DNA of 64,000 nt, taken from NCBI RefSeq assembly GCF_015477355.1, contig NZ_JADLRJ010000002.1, positions 496,001 to 560,000 of the forward strand, given 5' to 3'. A model generated the notes under the pieces. The model was given only the letters and a program-made list of their open reading frames with translations. It ran no database searches and was not told where the DNA came from. Shown piece by piece: positions 16,939 through 28,278 of this stretch; the stretch's first letter is position 1, and each line of letters begins with the position of its first letter. The stretch is from Nocardia blacklockiae. GTDB lineage: Bacteria; Actinomycetota; Actinomycetes; Mycobacteriales; Mycobacteriaceae. The translations under genes and the position numbers were made by a program.

Positions 16939-19900
16939 TCAGGCGAGCAGCGACACCACCTCGTCGAGCGACGCGCCGCCGAGGATCGCCGTTACGGGCA
17001 GGTCCCGCTTCAGGTCGGATTCGATGCGCTTACGCAGGTCCAGGGCCTGTAGTGAGTCCAGGCCGAGGGCGACGAGCGGGATCGAGCCGTCGATGGAATC
17101 GGTGCGGCCCAGACCCATCACGGTGCGCAGCGCCTCGCGCACGGTCTCGGCGGTGTCGCGCGGCGCACCGCGCACCGGGGCCGGTGCGGGCTCCGGCGCG
17201 GCCGCGTTCTCGTGTGCGGCCTCGCTCTCCGGCTCCTCGGAAACTCGCTCGTCCTCGGGCAGCTCGGCGAACAGCGGCTGGTAGCCGAACACCGTGTACA
17301 GGTCGCGGATGCGGCTCCATTCCGCCGCCGCCACAAGCACATTCGCGGCGTCGGGCGCGAAGCCGGCCGCCACGGCGGTCGCGGGCTCCATGGGCAGCAG
17401 GCCGGTGCCGCTGATCTTGGCCAGCGCCTCGGCGTTGTCGGCGCCCACGGCCCGCCACAGGCCCCACTGCACCGACGAGCAGCGCACGCCCTCGGCCCGG
17501 TAGCGGGCGGCGGCCGCGTCGAGCAGCCGGTTGACCGCGGCGTACACCATGTGCCCGCGGCCGCCGAGGGTCGCCGACAGCGAGGAACACAGCACGAGGC
17601 GGCCCTCGGCGGCGAGCGGGAAGTGCCGCACCAGGTGATCGAGCGCGAGCGTCTTGGCCGCGGCGGCGGCGCGGATCGTGTCGCGCGTCGGGGTGGCCTC
17701 GGCGGCGGAATAGTCCACCGCGGCATGCACGATCAGCGAGGCGGGGTGGTCGCGGTATTCGTCGGCCAGCGCCCGCACCGCGTCCTCGTCGCCGACATCG
17801 CAGCTCCTCCGGACGATCTCGGTCTCGCCGACGCGCTGGATGCTCCGGATGCGCCGCACCGCGGCGGGATCGCCGCCGGACCGGCTGACCAGGGTGATCC
17901 GGCCCGCGCCCGCCGCGACGAAGCGCTCGCAGAAGTCCAGGCCGAGTTTGCCCGTGCCGCCGACGATCACGACCTCGCGCAGGTCGAGCGCGTCGAGCGG
18001 CCCGTCCGCCGCGGTGTCGTCGACGAGCAGCCGCTTGGCGTAGACGCCGCCCTCGCGCACCGCGAGTTCGGGCTCGCCCGCGGTGTGCAGGGATTCGACC
18101 AGGCCCTTCGCCGCGACCGCCGGATCGACGCCGGCCGGCAGATCCAGATGCCGGAACCCGACCCCGATGTGTTCGGCCGCCAGGCAACGGAATCCGGCCT
18201 GGGCGGCCGCGTGGAACAGGTCGGGCACCTCGGTCTCGACGACCCGTTCGCCGCCCGCGGTGACGAGCCAGACGTCGCTCACTCCCGAGAGATCCGCCAA
18301 CCACGAACGGTCACCGAGGAATTCGGCGACGGCGTCGACAGCGGCTTCGGCCGCCGCGCCCGGTGAGCGCGGCGCGAGCACGACGAGGGTATCGAAAGTC
18401 GCTGTCGGCGTGCCGCTTTCGTCGGTGTAGACGACCGTGGCCCCCTGCCGGGGCGCGACCGCGCAGACGGCCGACACCAGGTCGGCGTGCTGACCGGCGG
18501 GATCCACCAGCGCGATCGTGCGGGGCGGCACCATCTTCCGGCGCGGCAGGCGCGTCCAGTGTTCGGTGTAGCGCTGCGGCACCACCGTGCCGTCGGCGAC
18601 ACGGTCCCCGGCCGCGCGCCGCGGCGCGGCGGAATCCTTGTCCGCGTAGGGATACGGCGCCCACAGCGTCTTCGGCGACATCCGGGTGTTCGGGAAGTCC
18701 AGCAGCGGCAGCGACACGGTCGGGGGGCCGACCCGCAGGGCCTCCCAGTCGTACCCGGCGTCGTGTACCGCGACCGTGGCCAGGCTGCGGGTGAATTCGC
18801 GCAGGTCCTCGGCGGTGCGCCGGGAGGTGCCCAGTGCCTGGAAGGCGCGCTGCGGCGTGACGGCGGCCAGGTTCTCCTGGATCGCCAGCATCAGCGTGGG
18901 GTGTTCGGAGATCTCCAGGAAGGTGTCGACACCGCGTTCGGCGGCGACGGCGATCGCCCGGTCGAAGCGAACCCGGTTGCGCAGGTTCAGGTACCAGTAG
19001 TCGATGATCGACAGCCGCGAGTCGACGCGGTCGCCGAGCGTGGCGCCGATGAAGTCGATCTCGGTGTCGAGGAACGCGTCGTTGTCCATGTCGTCGCCGA
19101 CGGTGCGGTTGAGCTGCTCCCGGAACCCGCTGACGTAGGAGGTGTGCGCCGGGTACCGCACCCGGATCTCCTTGGCGAACTTCCCTGCGGCGGTGAGCAG
19201 TTCGACGATGGCCAGCACGGCCGCGCGCTCACCGGAGATGGCGAGGATGTGCGGCGAGTTGACCACCGACAGTTCCGCGAAGCCGGCGTGCCGGGCCAGC
19301 AGGTCCTCGCACTCGTCGCGGTCGATGCCGAGCACTGCCATCGAGTATCCGGTCAGTTGCAGGCCGTCGACGATGGTCGCGCGGGTGGTCACGATGCGGA
19401 CGGCGTCGCGCAGGGTCTGCGACCCGGACACGTACGCCGCGGCGATCTCGCCCTGCGAGTGCCCGACCGTCGCCGCCGGGCGCACCCCGACCGCCTGCCA
19501 CATCGCGGCCACCCCGACCATCTGCACGAACAGCGCGGGCTGCACCGTGCGCGCGCTGTCGTCGGCCGGTGCGTCCACGTCGAGCAGATACGACAGCGGC
19601 GACCACCCGTACAGCTCGTGGAACACCTTGTCGCACTCGTCGACCGCGTCGCGGTAGGCCTCGGAGTGGTCGTAGAGCATGCGCCCCATCCCGGGCCGCT
19701 GGCTGCCCTGGCCGGGGAAGACGTAGGCGATGCGCCGGGCGAGGGCCGCCTTGCCGCCGCTGACCACGTCCGCGTGCGGCTCGCCGGCCGCGACGGCGCG
19801 CAGCGCTTCCAGCAGCGCCTCGCGGCCGGTGGTCATCACCAGCGCGCGGTACCGGCGCGCGACGCGGGTGCGGAAGAGCATGTCCGCCACTCGATCCGGC

Positions 19901-20019
19901 GTGACGTCGTGGCCGGCGACGTAGTCGGCGAGGGCCGCGGCCTCCAGGCGCAGGGCCTCGGGGGTGTCCGAGGACAGCAGGACCGGAACGCTGCCGTCCG
20001 GAAGTCGGTAGCTAGACAT
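16939..20019 (-). CDS. Polyketide synthase, AT-KR-ACP (MbtD/NbtC-like)
   Basis: A 1026-aa type I PKS lacking its own ketosynthase, like mycobactin MbtD. The acyltransferase spans about residues 100-400, with active site GHSQGE at about 187. A YPAH motif stands where malonyl and methylmalonyl enzymes differ, so the extender unit is undecided. The ketoreductase spans about 680-900, with cofactor loop GGTGKLGLDF and catalytic CSSLSA...MVYAAVN (Ser and Tyr present). The carrier protein has LGLDSLQ at about 988. With the neighbouring KS it should make one beta-hydroxyacyl unit of the siderophore. ATG 20019 is chosen because GAGGAG precedes it; the gene overlaps the KS gene by 8 bp. Confidence 0.94.
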   Translation of the reverse strand: MSSYRLPDGSVPVLLSSDTPEALRLEAAALADYVAGHDVTPDRVADMLFRTRVARRYRALVMTTGREALLEALRAVAAGEPHADVVSGGKAALARRIAYVFPGQGSQRPGMGRMLYDHSEAYRDAVDECDKVFHELYGWSPLSYLLDVDAPADDSARTVQPALFVQMVGVAAMWQAVGVRPAATVGHSQGEIAAAYVSGSQTLRDAVRIVTTRATIVDGLQLTGYSMAVLGIDRDECEDLLARHAGFAELSVVNSPHILAISGERAAVLAIVELLTAAGKFAKEIRVRYPAHTSYVSGFREQLNRTVGDDMDNDAFLDTEIDFIGATLGDRVDSRLSIIDYWYLNLRNRVRFDRAIAVAAERGVDTFLEISEHPTLMLAIQENLAAVTPQRAFQALGTSRRTAEDLREFTRSLATVAVHDAGYDWEALRVGPPTVSLPLLDFPNTRMSPKTLWAPYPYADKDSAAPRRAAGDRVADGTVVPQRYTEHWTRLPRRKMVPPRTIALVDPAGQHADLVSAVCAVAPRQGATVVYTDESGTPTATFDTLVVLAPRSPGAAAEAAVDAVAEFLGDRSWLADLSGVSDVWLVTAGGERVVETEVPDLFHAAAQAGFRCLAAEHIGVGFRHLDLPAGVDPAVAAKGLVESLHTAGEPELAVREGGVYAKRLLVDDTAADGPLDALDLREVVIVGGTGKLGLDFCERFVAAGAGRITLVSRSGGDPAAVRRIRSIQRVGETEIVRRSCDVGDEDAVRALADEYRDHPASLIVHAAVDYSAAEATPTRDTIRAAAAAKTLALDHLVRHFPLAAEGRLVLCSSLSATLGGRGHMVYAAVNRLLDAAAARYRAEGVRCSSVQWGLWRAVGADNAEALAKISGTGLLPMEPATAVAAGFAPDAANVLVAAAEWSRIRDLYTVFGYQPLFAELPEDERVSEEPESEAAHENAAAPEPAPAPVRGAPRDTAETVREALRTVMGLGRTDSIDGSIPLVALGLDSLQALDLRKRIESDLKRDLPVTAILGGASLDEVVSLLA

Positions 20020-21316
20020 GGTTCTCCTCTTCCACGGCCGGAACGGCCAGCAGCGCATGGGCATTCGTGCCCGAGACGCCGAACGACGAGACGGCGCCGT
20101 AGCGGAATCCGTCGTGTGGCTGCCAGTATTCGAGCTTGGCCGCCAGGCGCAGGCCCGTCGTCGACCAATCCACCCGCGTGGTCGGATTGTCGGCGAACCG
20201 GGTCGGCGCGATGTATCCGTGCAGTCCGCTGAGCAGCACCTTGATCAGGCCGAGCATGCCCGCGGCGGCCTGGGCGTGACCGGCGTTCGACTTCACCGAA
20301 CCCAGCCGCGCCGTGCCGGAGCCGTAGACCTGTTGCAGCGCGGCGAGTTCCAGCGGATCCCCCACCGCGGTGGCGGTGCCGTGGCCCTCGATCATGCCGA
20401 CCAGGTCCGGCGAGATGCCCGCGGCGGCCACGGTTTTACGGATCAAACGCTCCTGCGCCTCGGTGCTGGGCACCGCGATCGGTCCCCCGCCGCCGTTGTG
20501 GTTGACCCGGCTCGCGAGCAACCGGCCGTAGACGCGATGTCCCAGTCGCCGTGCGCGCGACTCGCGTTCGAGCACGACGACGCCCGCGCCCTCGCCCCAG
20601 AGCGTGCCGTCGGCGTCCTCGGAGTAGGGCTTGCACTGCCCGTCCGCCGACAGGGCGTTGTTCTTGGAGAACTCGAAAAACGCGCCGGGCGAACCCATCA
20701 CGCACACCGCCCCGGCCAGTGCCCACTCGCATTCCCCGGCGCGGATGCCCGCCGCGGCCAGGTGCAGCGCGGCCAGTGACGACGCGCACGCGGTGTCGAC
20801 CACGATCGAGGGCCCGCCGAGTCCGAGGCAGTTGGAGATCCGCCCGGCGACCGCGCCCAGCGCGGTGCCGGTGGCCCGGTAGCCGCTGTAGTCGTTGACT
20901 TCCGCCGCGTGCGGGCCGTATTCGGTCGGCGAGGCGCCCATGTAGCAGCCGACCTCCGCGCCGTCGATGGTGCCGGGGTTGATTCCGGCGTTCTCCAGCG
21001 CCCGCCACGCGACGCGCAGCGCGACACGCTGCTGCGGGTCCATGGCGACCGCCTCGCGCGGCGTGATGCCGAAGAACATCGGGTCGAATTCCGCTGCGGC
21101 GTCGAGGAATCCGCCCGCGTCGCGGACCTCGGACCAGCCCTCGACCTCCGACAGCGACAGCAGCCGCTCGATCGGCCAGCCGCGGTCGCGGGGGAACGGC
21201 CCGGTCAGGTCGCGCGCCTCGGACAGTGCGGCCCAGTACTGCGCCGGGGTCTCGATGCCGCCCGGGGCCTCGACCGCCAAGCCGCTGATGACGATCGGGT
21301 CGTGCGGCTCGCTCAT
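20012..21316 (-). CDS. Stand-alone beta-ketoacyl synthase (MbtC/NbtB-like)
   Basis: A 434-aa ketosynthase with the full catalytic triad: DTACASS (Cys at about 170), EGHGTAT (His at about 313) and KSNAGHAQ (His at about 346). It decarboxylatively condenses an acyl primer, probably long-chain, with the extender on the adjacent AT-KR-ACP protein, as MbtC does with MbtD. Its stop overlaps the PKS start by 8 bp and its start overlaps the thioesterase stop by 4 bp (ATGA), so the three are coupled. Confidence 0.95.
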   Translation of the reverse strand: MSEPHDPIVISGLAVEAPGGIETPAQYWAALSEARDLTGPFPRDRGWPIERLLSLSEVEGWSEVRDAGGFLDAAAEFDPMFFGITPREAVAMDPQQRVALRVAWRALENAGINPGTIDGAEVGCYMGASPTEYGPHAAEVNDYSGYRATGTALGAVAGRISNCLGLGGPSIVVDTACASSLAALHLAAAGIRAGECEWALAGAVCVMGSPGAFFEFSKNNALSADGQCKPYSEDADGTLWGEGAGVVVLERESRARRLGHRVYGRLLASRVNHNGGGGPIAVPSTEAQERLIRKTVAAAGISPDLVGMIEGHGTATAVGDPLELAALQQVYGSGTARLGSVKSNAGHAQAAAGMLGLIKVLLSGLHGYIAPTRFADNPTTRVDWSTTGLRLAAKLEYWQPHDGFRYGAVSSFGVSGTNAHALLAVPAVEEENHV

Positions 21317-22068
21317 CTCGCGGTCTCCAGTTCGGCCGCGAGCAGTTCCGACACTCCGGCGACCTGCTCGTGCAGGTAGAAGTGGCCGCCGTCGAACATC
21401 TCCACCTGCAGGTCCGCCGCGGTGTGCCGCTGCCAGTGGTACAGCTCGCCCATGGTGACGAATTCGTCGTCGCTGCCACCCATCGCGCGGATCGGTGCCT
21501 GCACCCGCACGTCGGCGGGGCACGAATAGCGGTCGAACGCCGCGTAATCGGCCTTCAGCACCGGCAGCGCCATCTTCATCAGCTCCCGGTTGCCGAGCAC
21601 GTCCGCGCCGGTGCCCTGCAGACCGGTGAGGTGGTCGAGCAGCAGTTCGTCGTCGGTCGGGTGGTCGGGCATGTCCGCCACGCGCGAGGGCGCGACCGTC
21701 CCCGAGATCCCCAGCAGCCGCACCGGCAGTCCGGCCGCCTCGGCGAGCCGGGTGAATTCGAACGCCACGATCGAACCCATGCTGTGGCCGAACACCGTCA
21801 GCGGCTCGCCCCGGTTGAACGAGGAGCGCGCGAATTCGTCGAAGGCGCCGGCGGCGATCTCCGGCAGCGTCCGCAGCGCCGTCTCCCGCGCGCGGTCCTG
21901 GCGGCCCGGGTACTGCAGCACGACCACGTCGAAATCGGCGGACAGCTGCTTGGAGAACGGGCGATACGTCGAGGCGCCGCCGCCCGCGTGCGGACAGATC
22001 ACCAGCGGCGCGGCGCCGGCCGTCCGCGGCTTGTGGAACTGTCTGACCCAACCGGGAGTAGTTGCCAT
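21313..22068 (-). CDS. Type II thioesterase of the siderophore cluster
   Basis: A 251-aa alpha/beta hydrolase of the NRPS/PKS editing type. It shows LVICPHAGGGAS, the YPGRQDR block, the nucleophile motif GHSMGS (Ser at about 95) and terminal GGHFYLHEQ (His at about 231). Such enzymes remove misprimed or stalled acyl groups from carrier proteins. It is the first gene of the thioesterase-KS-PKS unit and sits behind its own candidate iron box, corresponding in position to the thioesterase of nocobactin clusters. Confidence 0.94.
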   Translation of the reverse strand: MATTPGWVRQFHKPRTAGAAPLVICPHAGGGASTYRPFSKQLSADFDVVVLQYPGRQDRARETALRTLPEIAAGAFDEFARSSFNRGEPLTVFGHSMGSIVAFEFTRLAEAAGLPVRLLGISGTVAPSRVADMPDHPTDDELLLDHLTGLQGTGADVLGNRELMKMALPVLKADYAAFDRYSCPADVRVQAPIRAMGGSDDEFVTMGELYHWQRHTAADLQVEMFDGGHFYLHEQVAGVSELLAAELETAR

Positions 22069-22107
22069 ATCAGATATCTCTCTTCACACGGACGGCCGCC
22101 AAATCAT

Positions 22108-22126
22108 GTAGGTGAGGCAATCCTAA
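22108..22126 (-). promoter_or_regulatory. Candidate IdeR iron box before thioesterase-KS-PKS unit
   Basis: GTAGGTGAGGCAATCCTAA matches the IdeR consensus at 15 of 19 positions, 39 bp upstream of the thioesterase start and 26 bp past the end of the preceding NRPS gene. It implies that this unit has its own iron-repressed promoter as well as possible read-through. Confidence 0.65.
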
Positions 22127-22152
22127 TTCAGACGTCGGTCGGTCGCGCTGGG

Positions 22153-25100
22153 TCACTGCCACATCCGCCGCATCACCAGCAGGCCCTGGTCCTCCTCGTC
22201 GAGCACGGGCGCCGCGTCGACCGGGCCGTCGGGGGCGTCGGCGACGGCGCGCAGGGTGTTGTAGAACGCGGCCTCGATGATGCGGGCGTCGTCGGCCTCG
22301 AAGGCGTCCTCGGCGTAGAAGATCGCCGCCTGCACGGAGTCGCTGGGCAGCAGCGAATTCGCGGGGAAGATCATCAGCAGCAGCGCGTTGTCGGTCGCCC
22401 CGGCCCCCTCGAAGGACGCCAGTTCCAGTCCCGCCGTGCCGAGCAGCCGCTCCAGTTCCTTGCGGCCGGGCGGGTAGGACTCGAACACGAACATGGTGTC
22501 GAACAGCTTGCGGCTGCCCGCGGCGCGCAGTGCCGAGGTGAGCGGGTAGGCGTGGTACTCCATGAGTCCCACCCGGCGCGACTGGATCTCGGCCAGGTGC
22601 TGCCGCCAGGACTTGGCGCCGTCGAAGCCGATGACCGCGGGAATGATGTTGGCGAAGCAGCCGATGGCGTTGTCCACGTCGTCGAGGTCGGCCGGGCGGC
22701 CCGAGACCGCCTCGCCGAACACGACATCCGGGCCGCCGGCCACGTACCGCAGCGCGTTCGCCCACGCCAGCTGGCAGACCACGCTGAAGGTGGTGCCGAC
22801 CTCGGAGGCCAGCGCCGTCACCCGCTCCACCAGCTCGTCGTCGATCACGAACGACCGCTCCACGGGGATGCCGTCGCCGGCCGCCGCGCGGCCCGGCGCG
22901 ACCAGGCACGGCTGCACGCCCGCGAGCACCGGCCGCCACGCCTCCTCGACCGCGTCCTGCTCCGCGCGGACCATCGACAGGAATTTGCCGAAGGTCTCCG
23001 GCGTGCCGATCGGCTCGGCGCCCGCGACGGCGTACTCGGCGAACACCTCTCGCGACACCAGCTGACCGGACCAGCCGTCGAGCAGCAGGTGGTGCATGGT
23101 CAGCACCACGCTGTGGGTGCCGTCGGGCAGGTGCACCACCGTGACCCGCGTCAGCGGGCCGTGGGCCAGGTCGAACTGCTCGGACTGGTCGGCGCGGTAG
23201 ACCGCGAGCAGTTGTTCATCCGCGTCCGGCCGGTCCGACAGGTCGATCTCGCGCACGGGCACCTCGGCGTGCCGCGCCACGATCGCGTACGGCTGCCCGG
23301 CCTGCGACACCGACAGCGTCACACGCAGATTCGGGTAGCGGTTCAGCACGGTGCCGAACGCCCGGCCCAGCCGCGGCACGTCCAGCTCGCCGCGCACGCC
23401 GATGAGCGTCTGCACGTTGTAGACGTCGCGCGCCCCGGCGCTCAGGGCGGTCAGGTAGAGACCGGCCTGCATGGGCGCCAGCGGGTAGACGTCCTCGAAC
23501 TCGCCGTACCCGTCCTGCCAGCGGTCCAGGTCCAGCTGAGTGACCTCGCTCGCCAGCACGTCGCTCGGGGTGAGGCGGCGGAACTGGTTGTCGCGCACGG
23601 CCTTCGCCAGTTCGCCGAGACCGGATTCCCACAGTTCGGCCAGCTCGCGCGCGTCGTCCTCGCGGAGCAGGCCGCCCGGGAAGCGGAACGACGCGTGCAG
23701 GGTCACCCGGTCGTCCTCGGTCAGTGCGACGGTGTTGATGTCGAGCAGCGCGGGCGCGGGCATGCCCGGGTCGGCGTGGCCGCCGAGGTAGCCGAATTCC
23801 GGTGCGGCCGACCACTCTTCGACAGCGTCTTCGGAGCCCGCGACGGCGAAGCGGCCCATGTAGTTGAAGCTGATCTGCGGCGCGGGGTGCTGTTCGAGTT
23901 CGGGGCGGGTCTCCGGGTTGAGCCAGCGCAGCAGCCCGAAACCGATGCCGGAGTCGGGCACCGCGAGGAGCTGTTCCTTGACCGCCTTGACCGCCGACTC
24001 CACCTCGGTCCCGCCGGACACGTCCAGCGTCACCGGGTAGGCGGTGGTGAACCACCCGACGGTGTTGGCGAGCTCCACTCCGGTGAACAAGGTTTCGACG
24101 CGGCCGTGCCGCTCCATGGTGAGCGACACCGTGCGGGCGTCGCTGTCGCGGCGGCGGCGGAACCGGTGCACGGCCGCGGCCAGGGCGGCAACCTGGATGT
24201 CGAGGAAGTCGCAGCCGAACGCCGCGGTGGCGGTGGTCATCAGGAACGCGGTGTCGTCGGAGTCCAGCGTCGCGGTGATCTCCCGCACGGTCGCGACGGT
24301 GTCCACGGCGGGATCGAGTTCCCGCCCGCCGAGCAGCGGGTCCGCGCCCGCGGCGGCGGCGCGCCAGTACGGCAGGGTCTCGACGACCGGGTCGGCCGTG
24401 GCCAGCTCGACCAGGCTGGCGTTCCAGGTCCGCACCGAGGTTCCCGATTCGGCCGCCGCGCCGGGGTCGCGCCACAGCTGGCGCAGATCGTCGTGCAGGA
24501 TGCGCCAGGACACGCCGTCGACGACCAAGTGGTGGATCACCAGCAGCAGCCGGCCCCGGGCGCGGTCGGCGGAGCGCAGCCACACCGCCGCGACCATCCG
24601 ACCGGCGGCCGGGTCGAGCAGTTCGCTCACCTGGCGCAGTTGCTCGCGCAGGGCGGAACCCGCTGTGCGGTCCCAGCTTTCGGGATCGAGGACCAGCTCG
24701 GTCAGGGTGGCCGCGGCCGCGGTCTCGCCCGGGCCCGGCACGTAGAAGGCGGTCCGCCCGTCCGAGTCCGCCGCGATCCGCGCCCGCAGCATCGGGTGCC
24801 GGTCCACGAGCGCCGCCAGCACCGCGGCGACCTGCTCAAGAGTGCTGTGCGCGGGCGTGACGACCGCGGTGGCCTGGCTGTAACCGCTGTAGTCGGCGGC
24901 CAGTTCGGTGAGCATGGTCGCGATCGGGTTGAGCGGGATCCAGCCCGTCTCGTCGCCGACCTCGGCCAGTGCCGGTGCGCCGCCGGCCACGATCGGTTCG
25001 GTGGCCGCGGCGATCCGCGCGATGGTGCGCGCCTCGAACAGCGCGCTGGTGGTGATGAGCAGGCCGCGCTTCTTCAGCGCGGAGGCCATCCGGATGGCGG

Positions 25101-28100
25101 TGATGGAGTCGCCGCCCAGCGCCAGGAAGTCGTCGTCCGCCGCCAGATCCGCGCCGCCCGCGATGCCGAGCACCTGGCGCACGGCCTCGGCCACGCTGCG
25201 CTCGGCGTCGTCGCGCAGCGCGCGGCCGCGGCCGGTGCCGCCGCCGAGATCGGGTGTGGGCAAGGCCTTCTTGTCGAGTTTGCCGTTGGCGGTGAGCGGC
25301 AGCGCGTCCAGCCGGACCAGCGCCGCGGGGATCATGTACTCCGGGAGCCGCTCGGCCAGTGCGGCTTTGATCCGATCGGCCGGATCGGCGCTCGCGGCGT
25401 ACTCCGAATCCGGTTCGGGCACATAGTAAGCCACCAGCGCGGGCCCGCTGCCCTGCGTCACCGTGACGGCCGCCGCCGAGGCGATGCCGGGCAGCCGGCG
25501 CAGTACCGTGCCGATCTCGCCGAGTTCGATGCGGTGGCCGCGAATCTTCACCTGGTCGTCGACGCGGCCCAGATACTCCATCCGCCCGCGCGAATTCCAG
25601 CGCACGATGTCGCCGGTCCGGTACATGCGCTCCCCCGGCGCCCCGGCGAACGGGCACGCGACGAAGGCGGCGGCGGTCAGGTCGGGCCGCCGGTAGTAGC
25701 CCCGGGCCAGTTGCACGCCGGCGAGATACAGCTCGCCGACGACGCCCGGCGGGACCTGCCGCAGCCGCTCGTCGAGCACGTACACCGACGAGTTCCACTC
25801 CGGGCGACCGATGAGCGCCGACTGCAGTTCGTCGCGCTCCGCCGTGTCGGCGAAGTCCTCGTGCATGAGGTCCATCGAGCCCTCGGTCGGCCCGTACAGG
25901 CCGAGCACCGTCCCGCCGAAGAACCGGGACGCCTCCTCGACCAGCGCGGGCGGCACGGACTCGCCGCCGAGGTACACGTAGCGCATCGACTGCAGGCGAG
26001 CCGGATCGGGACCGGCGTCGAGGAAGGCGCGGACGACGCTGGGCACCAGCGAGATCTGGGTGATCCGGTGCCGGTGGATGATCCCGGCCAGCGCCTCGAC
26101 GTCGGCCTGCCACCACTCCGGCGGCGGCAGCACCGTCGCCGACCCCGTGCACAGCGCGTTGACCAGTTCGAACACCGACACGTCGAAGCCGATGGGCGCC
26201 TTCTGCAGAATGCGTTCCGCGCCGAATTCGAGGTAGTCGCGCATCCACTGCACGTGGTTGGTCACGCCGCGGTGGTGCACCACCACGCCCTTGGGACGGC
26301 CCGTCGTGCCCGAGGTGTACAGCAGGTACGCGGCATCCAGCGGGTGGATCGGGCGGGCGGGCACGGGCGTCGAATCACCCAGTGCGGCAAGCTCTTCGAT
26401 GATCGCCCGGTCGGCCAGGTCGACCACCGGCAGGTCCGGCTCGACGCCCGGGGTCTGGCGGGCCGCGCGGATCAGCACCGCCGGGCGCGCGTCGCCGAGC
26501 AGGTATTCCACGCGGTCCGCCGGGTAGCTCGGATCCACCGGGAAGTACACCGCGCCCGCGCGCAGCACGGCGGCGAAGGCGATCGGCAGCAGTTCGCTGC
26601 GCTCGGCGAAGACCGCGACCCGGTCACCGTTGCGCACGCCCCGCGCCAGCAGCAGATTCGCCAGACGGTCCACGCGGGCGTCGAATTCGGCGTAGGACAA
26701 CTCCGTGTCGCCGAAGACGACCGCGACGCGCTCGGGGTAGCGCGCTGCGGAGTGGCGGATCATGGCGTCGACGGTGTCCCGTTCGATCGCCACGGTGGCG
26801 GCGTGGGACCACTCGTCCAGGTGCGCGCGGTCGGTGTCGGACAGCGTGAGCAGCTCGTGCACCGGGCGGTCGGCGGCGGCCTCGGCCAGCATCCGGTCGA
26901 TGTACTCGTGCAGCCGGTCGACGGTCTCGCGGTCGAGAACATCTGTGCGGTAGGTGATCTGGACGTCGGTGCGCTCGTCGTGCATGAACGTCTCGACCAC
27001 CAGCGGCAGCAGCGCGCCGCCGTTGTCGACGAGTTCCCAGCTGGTGGTGGCGCCGGGCAGCTGCGGGCCGTCGATCTTCTGGTGCAGGAACAGCACCATG
27101 GTGTCGAACAGCTTGGAACCGACGTTGCCGGTCGCCCGGTTCACCGCCCGGACGATGCCCTCCTGCGGAAAGTGCTTGTGCCGGAACGCTTCGGTGATCA
27201 CCGACCGCACCTGCTCGACCAGCTCGGCGAAGGTGCCCGCGCCGCCGGTGATGCGCAGCGGCAGCATGTTGCCGAAATTGCCGATCAGCGACTCCATCCC
27301 GGCTTCCTCACGGTTGGCGACCGTGGTGCCGATGACCATGTCGTCCTGACCGGTCAGCTGCCGCAGCGCCAGGTGGTACGCGGCGAGGAAGACCGAGAAC
27401 GGCGTGGTGCGCAGTTCGGCGGTGAGCCGGCGCAGGGCGGCGTCGGCGCGGGCGCTCAGCGGCTTGTCGGAACGGTCCCCGCGTTCGGATACCGCGACCG
27501 GGCGGCGGTCGTAGGGCAGCTGGAGTTCGGGGACCTCGCCGTCGAAACGACCGGCCCAGAACCGGATATCCTCCTCGTGCTCTTCCGCGCGGAAGCGGTC
27601 CTGCTCCCACTCCGCGAAGTCGGCCACCTGCAATGCCGGCGGTTCCACCGTCACCGGGCCGGTGCGGGCCTGCCGGTAGAAGTTCTCCACATCGCGCGAC
27701 AGGGCCGGCAGCGTCATTCCGTCCCAGGCGATGTGCTGGATGGACACCACCGCGACGAGCCGCGTAGCCCGCACCCGGACGAAGGCGACGCGCAGCGCGG
27801 ATTCCGCCGTCAGGTCGTAGGTTTCGCGGGCCGCGGCCGCCGTCAGCTCGGCCAGCCGGGCCTCCGCGTCGGCCGCGCCGGTCAGGTCCACCTCGGTCAG
27901 CCGGGGCGGCAGGTCCCGGTGGATCCGCTGGTACGGTTCGCCGTTCTCGTCGGTGTGGTAGGTCGTGCGCAGCACCTCGTGCCGCCGCGCCAGCGCCGCG
28001 AACGCCTCGCGCAGCGCGGCCGCGTCGACCGCACCGTCGAAAGTCAGTGCGAGACAGAGGTTGTAGGCCGCGCTGTCGGGGGCGATCTGCTGATGCGCCC

Positions 28101-28233
28101 ACACGTACCGCTGCCCGAACGACAGCGGCGCCCGGTCGGGATCTCGGCGCACCGGCACCGCCGCGGTGGTGGCCAGCCCTTCCTGGGCGAGCCGAGCCGC
28201 CATCGCTACCTGCAGGTCTTCCAGCGAACGCAT
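22153..28233 (-). CDS. NRPS, C-A-PCP-E-C (MbtE/NbtD-like)
   Basis: A 2026-aa synthetase. Domains: condensation (about 30-450, QHIAWDG keeps the catalytic His); adenylation (about 470-960, with [30 protein letters not shown] and [11 protein letters not shown]); carrier protein ([10 protein letters not shown] at about 1041); epimerisation (about 1090-1530, with [31 protein letters not shown] and ISFNYMGRF); and a terminal condensation domain (about 1545-1990, with [11 protein letters not shown]). The terminal C domain has no module behind it, as in MbtE, and probably transfers the chain to the beta-hydroxyl of the PKS product. The substrate is probably an (N-hydroxy)lysine, by analogy. The start is ATG 28233, 45 bp past the previous stop; no good ribosome-binding site is seen, and TTG 28236 or 28245 are alternatives. 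Confidence 0.94.
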   Translation of the reverse strand: MRSLEDLQVAMAARLAQEGLATTAAVPVRRDPDRAPLSFGQRYVWAHQQIAPDSAAYNLCLALTFDGAVDAAALREAFAALARRHEVLRTTYHTDENGEPYQRIHRDLPPRLTEVDLTGAADAEARLAELTAAAARETYDLTAESALRVAFVRVRATRLVAVVSIQHIAWDGMTLPALSRDVENFYRQARTGPVTVEPPALQVADFAEWEQDRFRAEEHEEDIRFWAGRFDGEVPELQLPYDRRPVAVSERGDRSDKPLSARADAALRRLTAELRTTPFSVFLAAYHLALRQLTGQDDMVIGTTVANREEAGMESLIGNFGNMLPLRITGGAGTFAELVEQVRSVITEAFRHKHFPQEGIVRAVNRATGNVGSKLFDTMVLFLHQKIDGPQLPGATTSWELVDNGGALLPLVVETFMHDERTDVQITYRTDVLDRETVDRLHEYIDRMLAEAAADRPVHELLTLSDTDRAHLDEWSHAATVAIERDTVDAMIRHSAARYPERVAVVFGDTELSYAEFDARVDRLANLLLARGVRNGDRVAVFAERSELLPIAFAAVLRAGAVYFPVDPSYPADRVEYLLGDARPAVLIRAARQTPGVEPDLPVVDLADRAIIEELAALGDSTPVPARPIHPLDAAYLLYTSGTTGRPKGVVVHHRGVTNHVQWMRDYLEFGAERILQKAPIGFDVSVFELVNALCTGSATVLPPPEWWQADVEALAGIIHRHRITQISLVPSVVRAFLDAGPDPARLQSMRYVYLGGESVPPALVEEASRFFGGTVLGLYGPTEGSMDLMHEDFADTAERDELQSALIGRPEWNSSVYVLDERLRQVPPGVVGELYLAGVQLARGYYRRPDLTAAAFVACPFAGAPGERMYRTGDIVRWNSRGRMEYLGRVDDQVKIRGHRIELGEIGTVLRRLPGIASAAAVTVTQGSGPALVAYYVPEPDSEYAASADPADRIKAALAERLPEYMIPAALVRLDALPLTANGKLDKKALPTPDLGGGTGRGRALRDDAERSVAEAVRQVLGIAGGADLAADDDFLALGGDSITAIRMASALKKRGLLITTSALFEARTIARIAAATEPIVAGGAPALAEVGDETGWIPLNPIATMLTELAADYSGYSQATAVVTPAHSTLEQVAAVLAALVDRHPMLRARIAADSDGRTAFYVPGPGETAAAATLTELVLDPESWDRTAGSALREQLRQVSELLDPAAGRMVAAVWLRSADRARGRLLLVIHHLVVDGVSWRILHDDLRQLWRDPGAAAESGTSVRTWNASLVELATADPVVETLPYWRAAAAGADPLLGGRELDPAVDTVATVREITATLDSDDTAFLMTTATAAFGCDFLDIQVAALAAAVHRFRRRRDSDARTVSLTMERHGRVETLFTGVELANTVGWFTTAYPVTLDVSGGTEVESAVKAVKEQLLAVPDSGIGFGLLRWLNPETRPELEQHPAPQISFNYMGRFAVAGSEDAVEEWSAAPEFGYLGGHADPGMPAPALLDINTVALTEDDRVTLHASFRFPGGLLREDDARELAELWESGLGELAKAVRDNQFRRLTPSDVLASEVTQLDLDRWQDGYGEFEDVYPLAPMQAGLYLTALSAGARDVYNVQTLIGVRGELDVPRLGRAFGTVLNRYPNLRVTLSVSQAGQPYAIVARHAEVPVREIDLSDRPDADEQLLAVYRADQSEQFDLAHGPLTRVTVVHLPDGTHSVVLTMHHLLLDGWSGQLVSREVFAEYAVAGAEPIGTPETFGKFLSMVRAEQDAVEEAWRPVLAGVQPCLVAPGRAAAGDGIPVERSFVIDDELVERVTALASEVGTTFSVVCQLAWANALRYVAGGPDVVFGEAVSGRPADLDDVDNAIGCFANIIPAVIGFDGAKSWRQHLAEIQSRRVGLMEYHAYPLTSALRAAGSRKLFDTMFVFESYPPGRKELERLLGTAGLELASFEGAGATDNALLLMIFPANSLLPSDSVQAAIFYAEDAFEADDARIIEAAFYNTLRAVADAPDGPVDAAPVLDEEDQGLLVMRRMWQ

Positions 28234-28278
28234 CAATCGAACCAATCTGTGTACTACGAATTCCGGGCCGGTCCGCGC

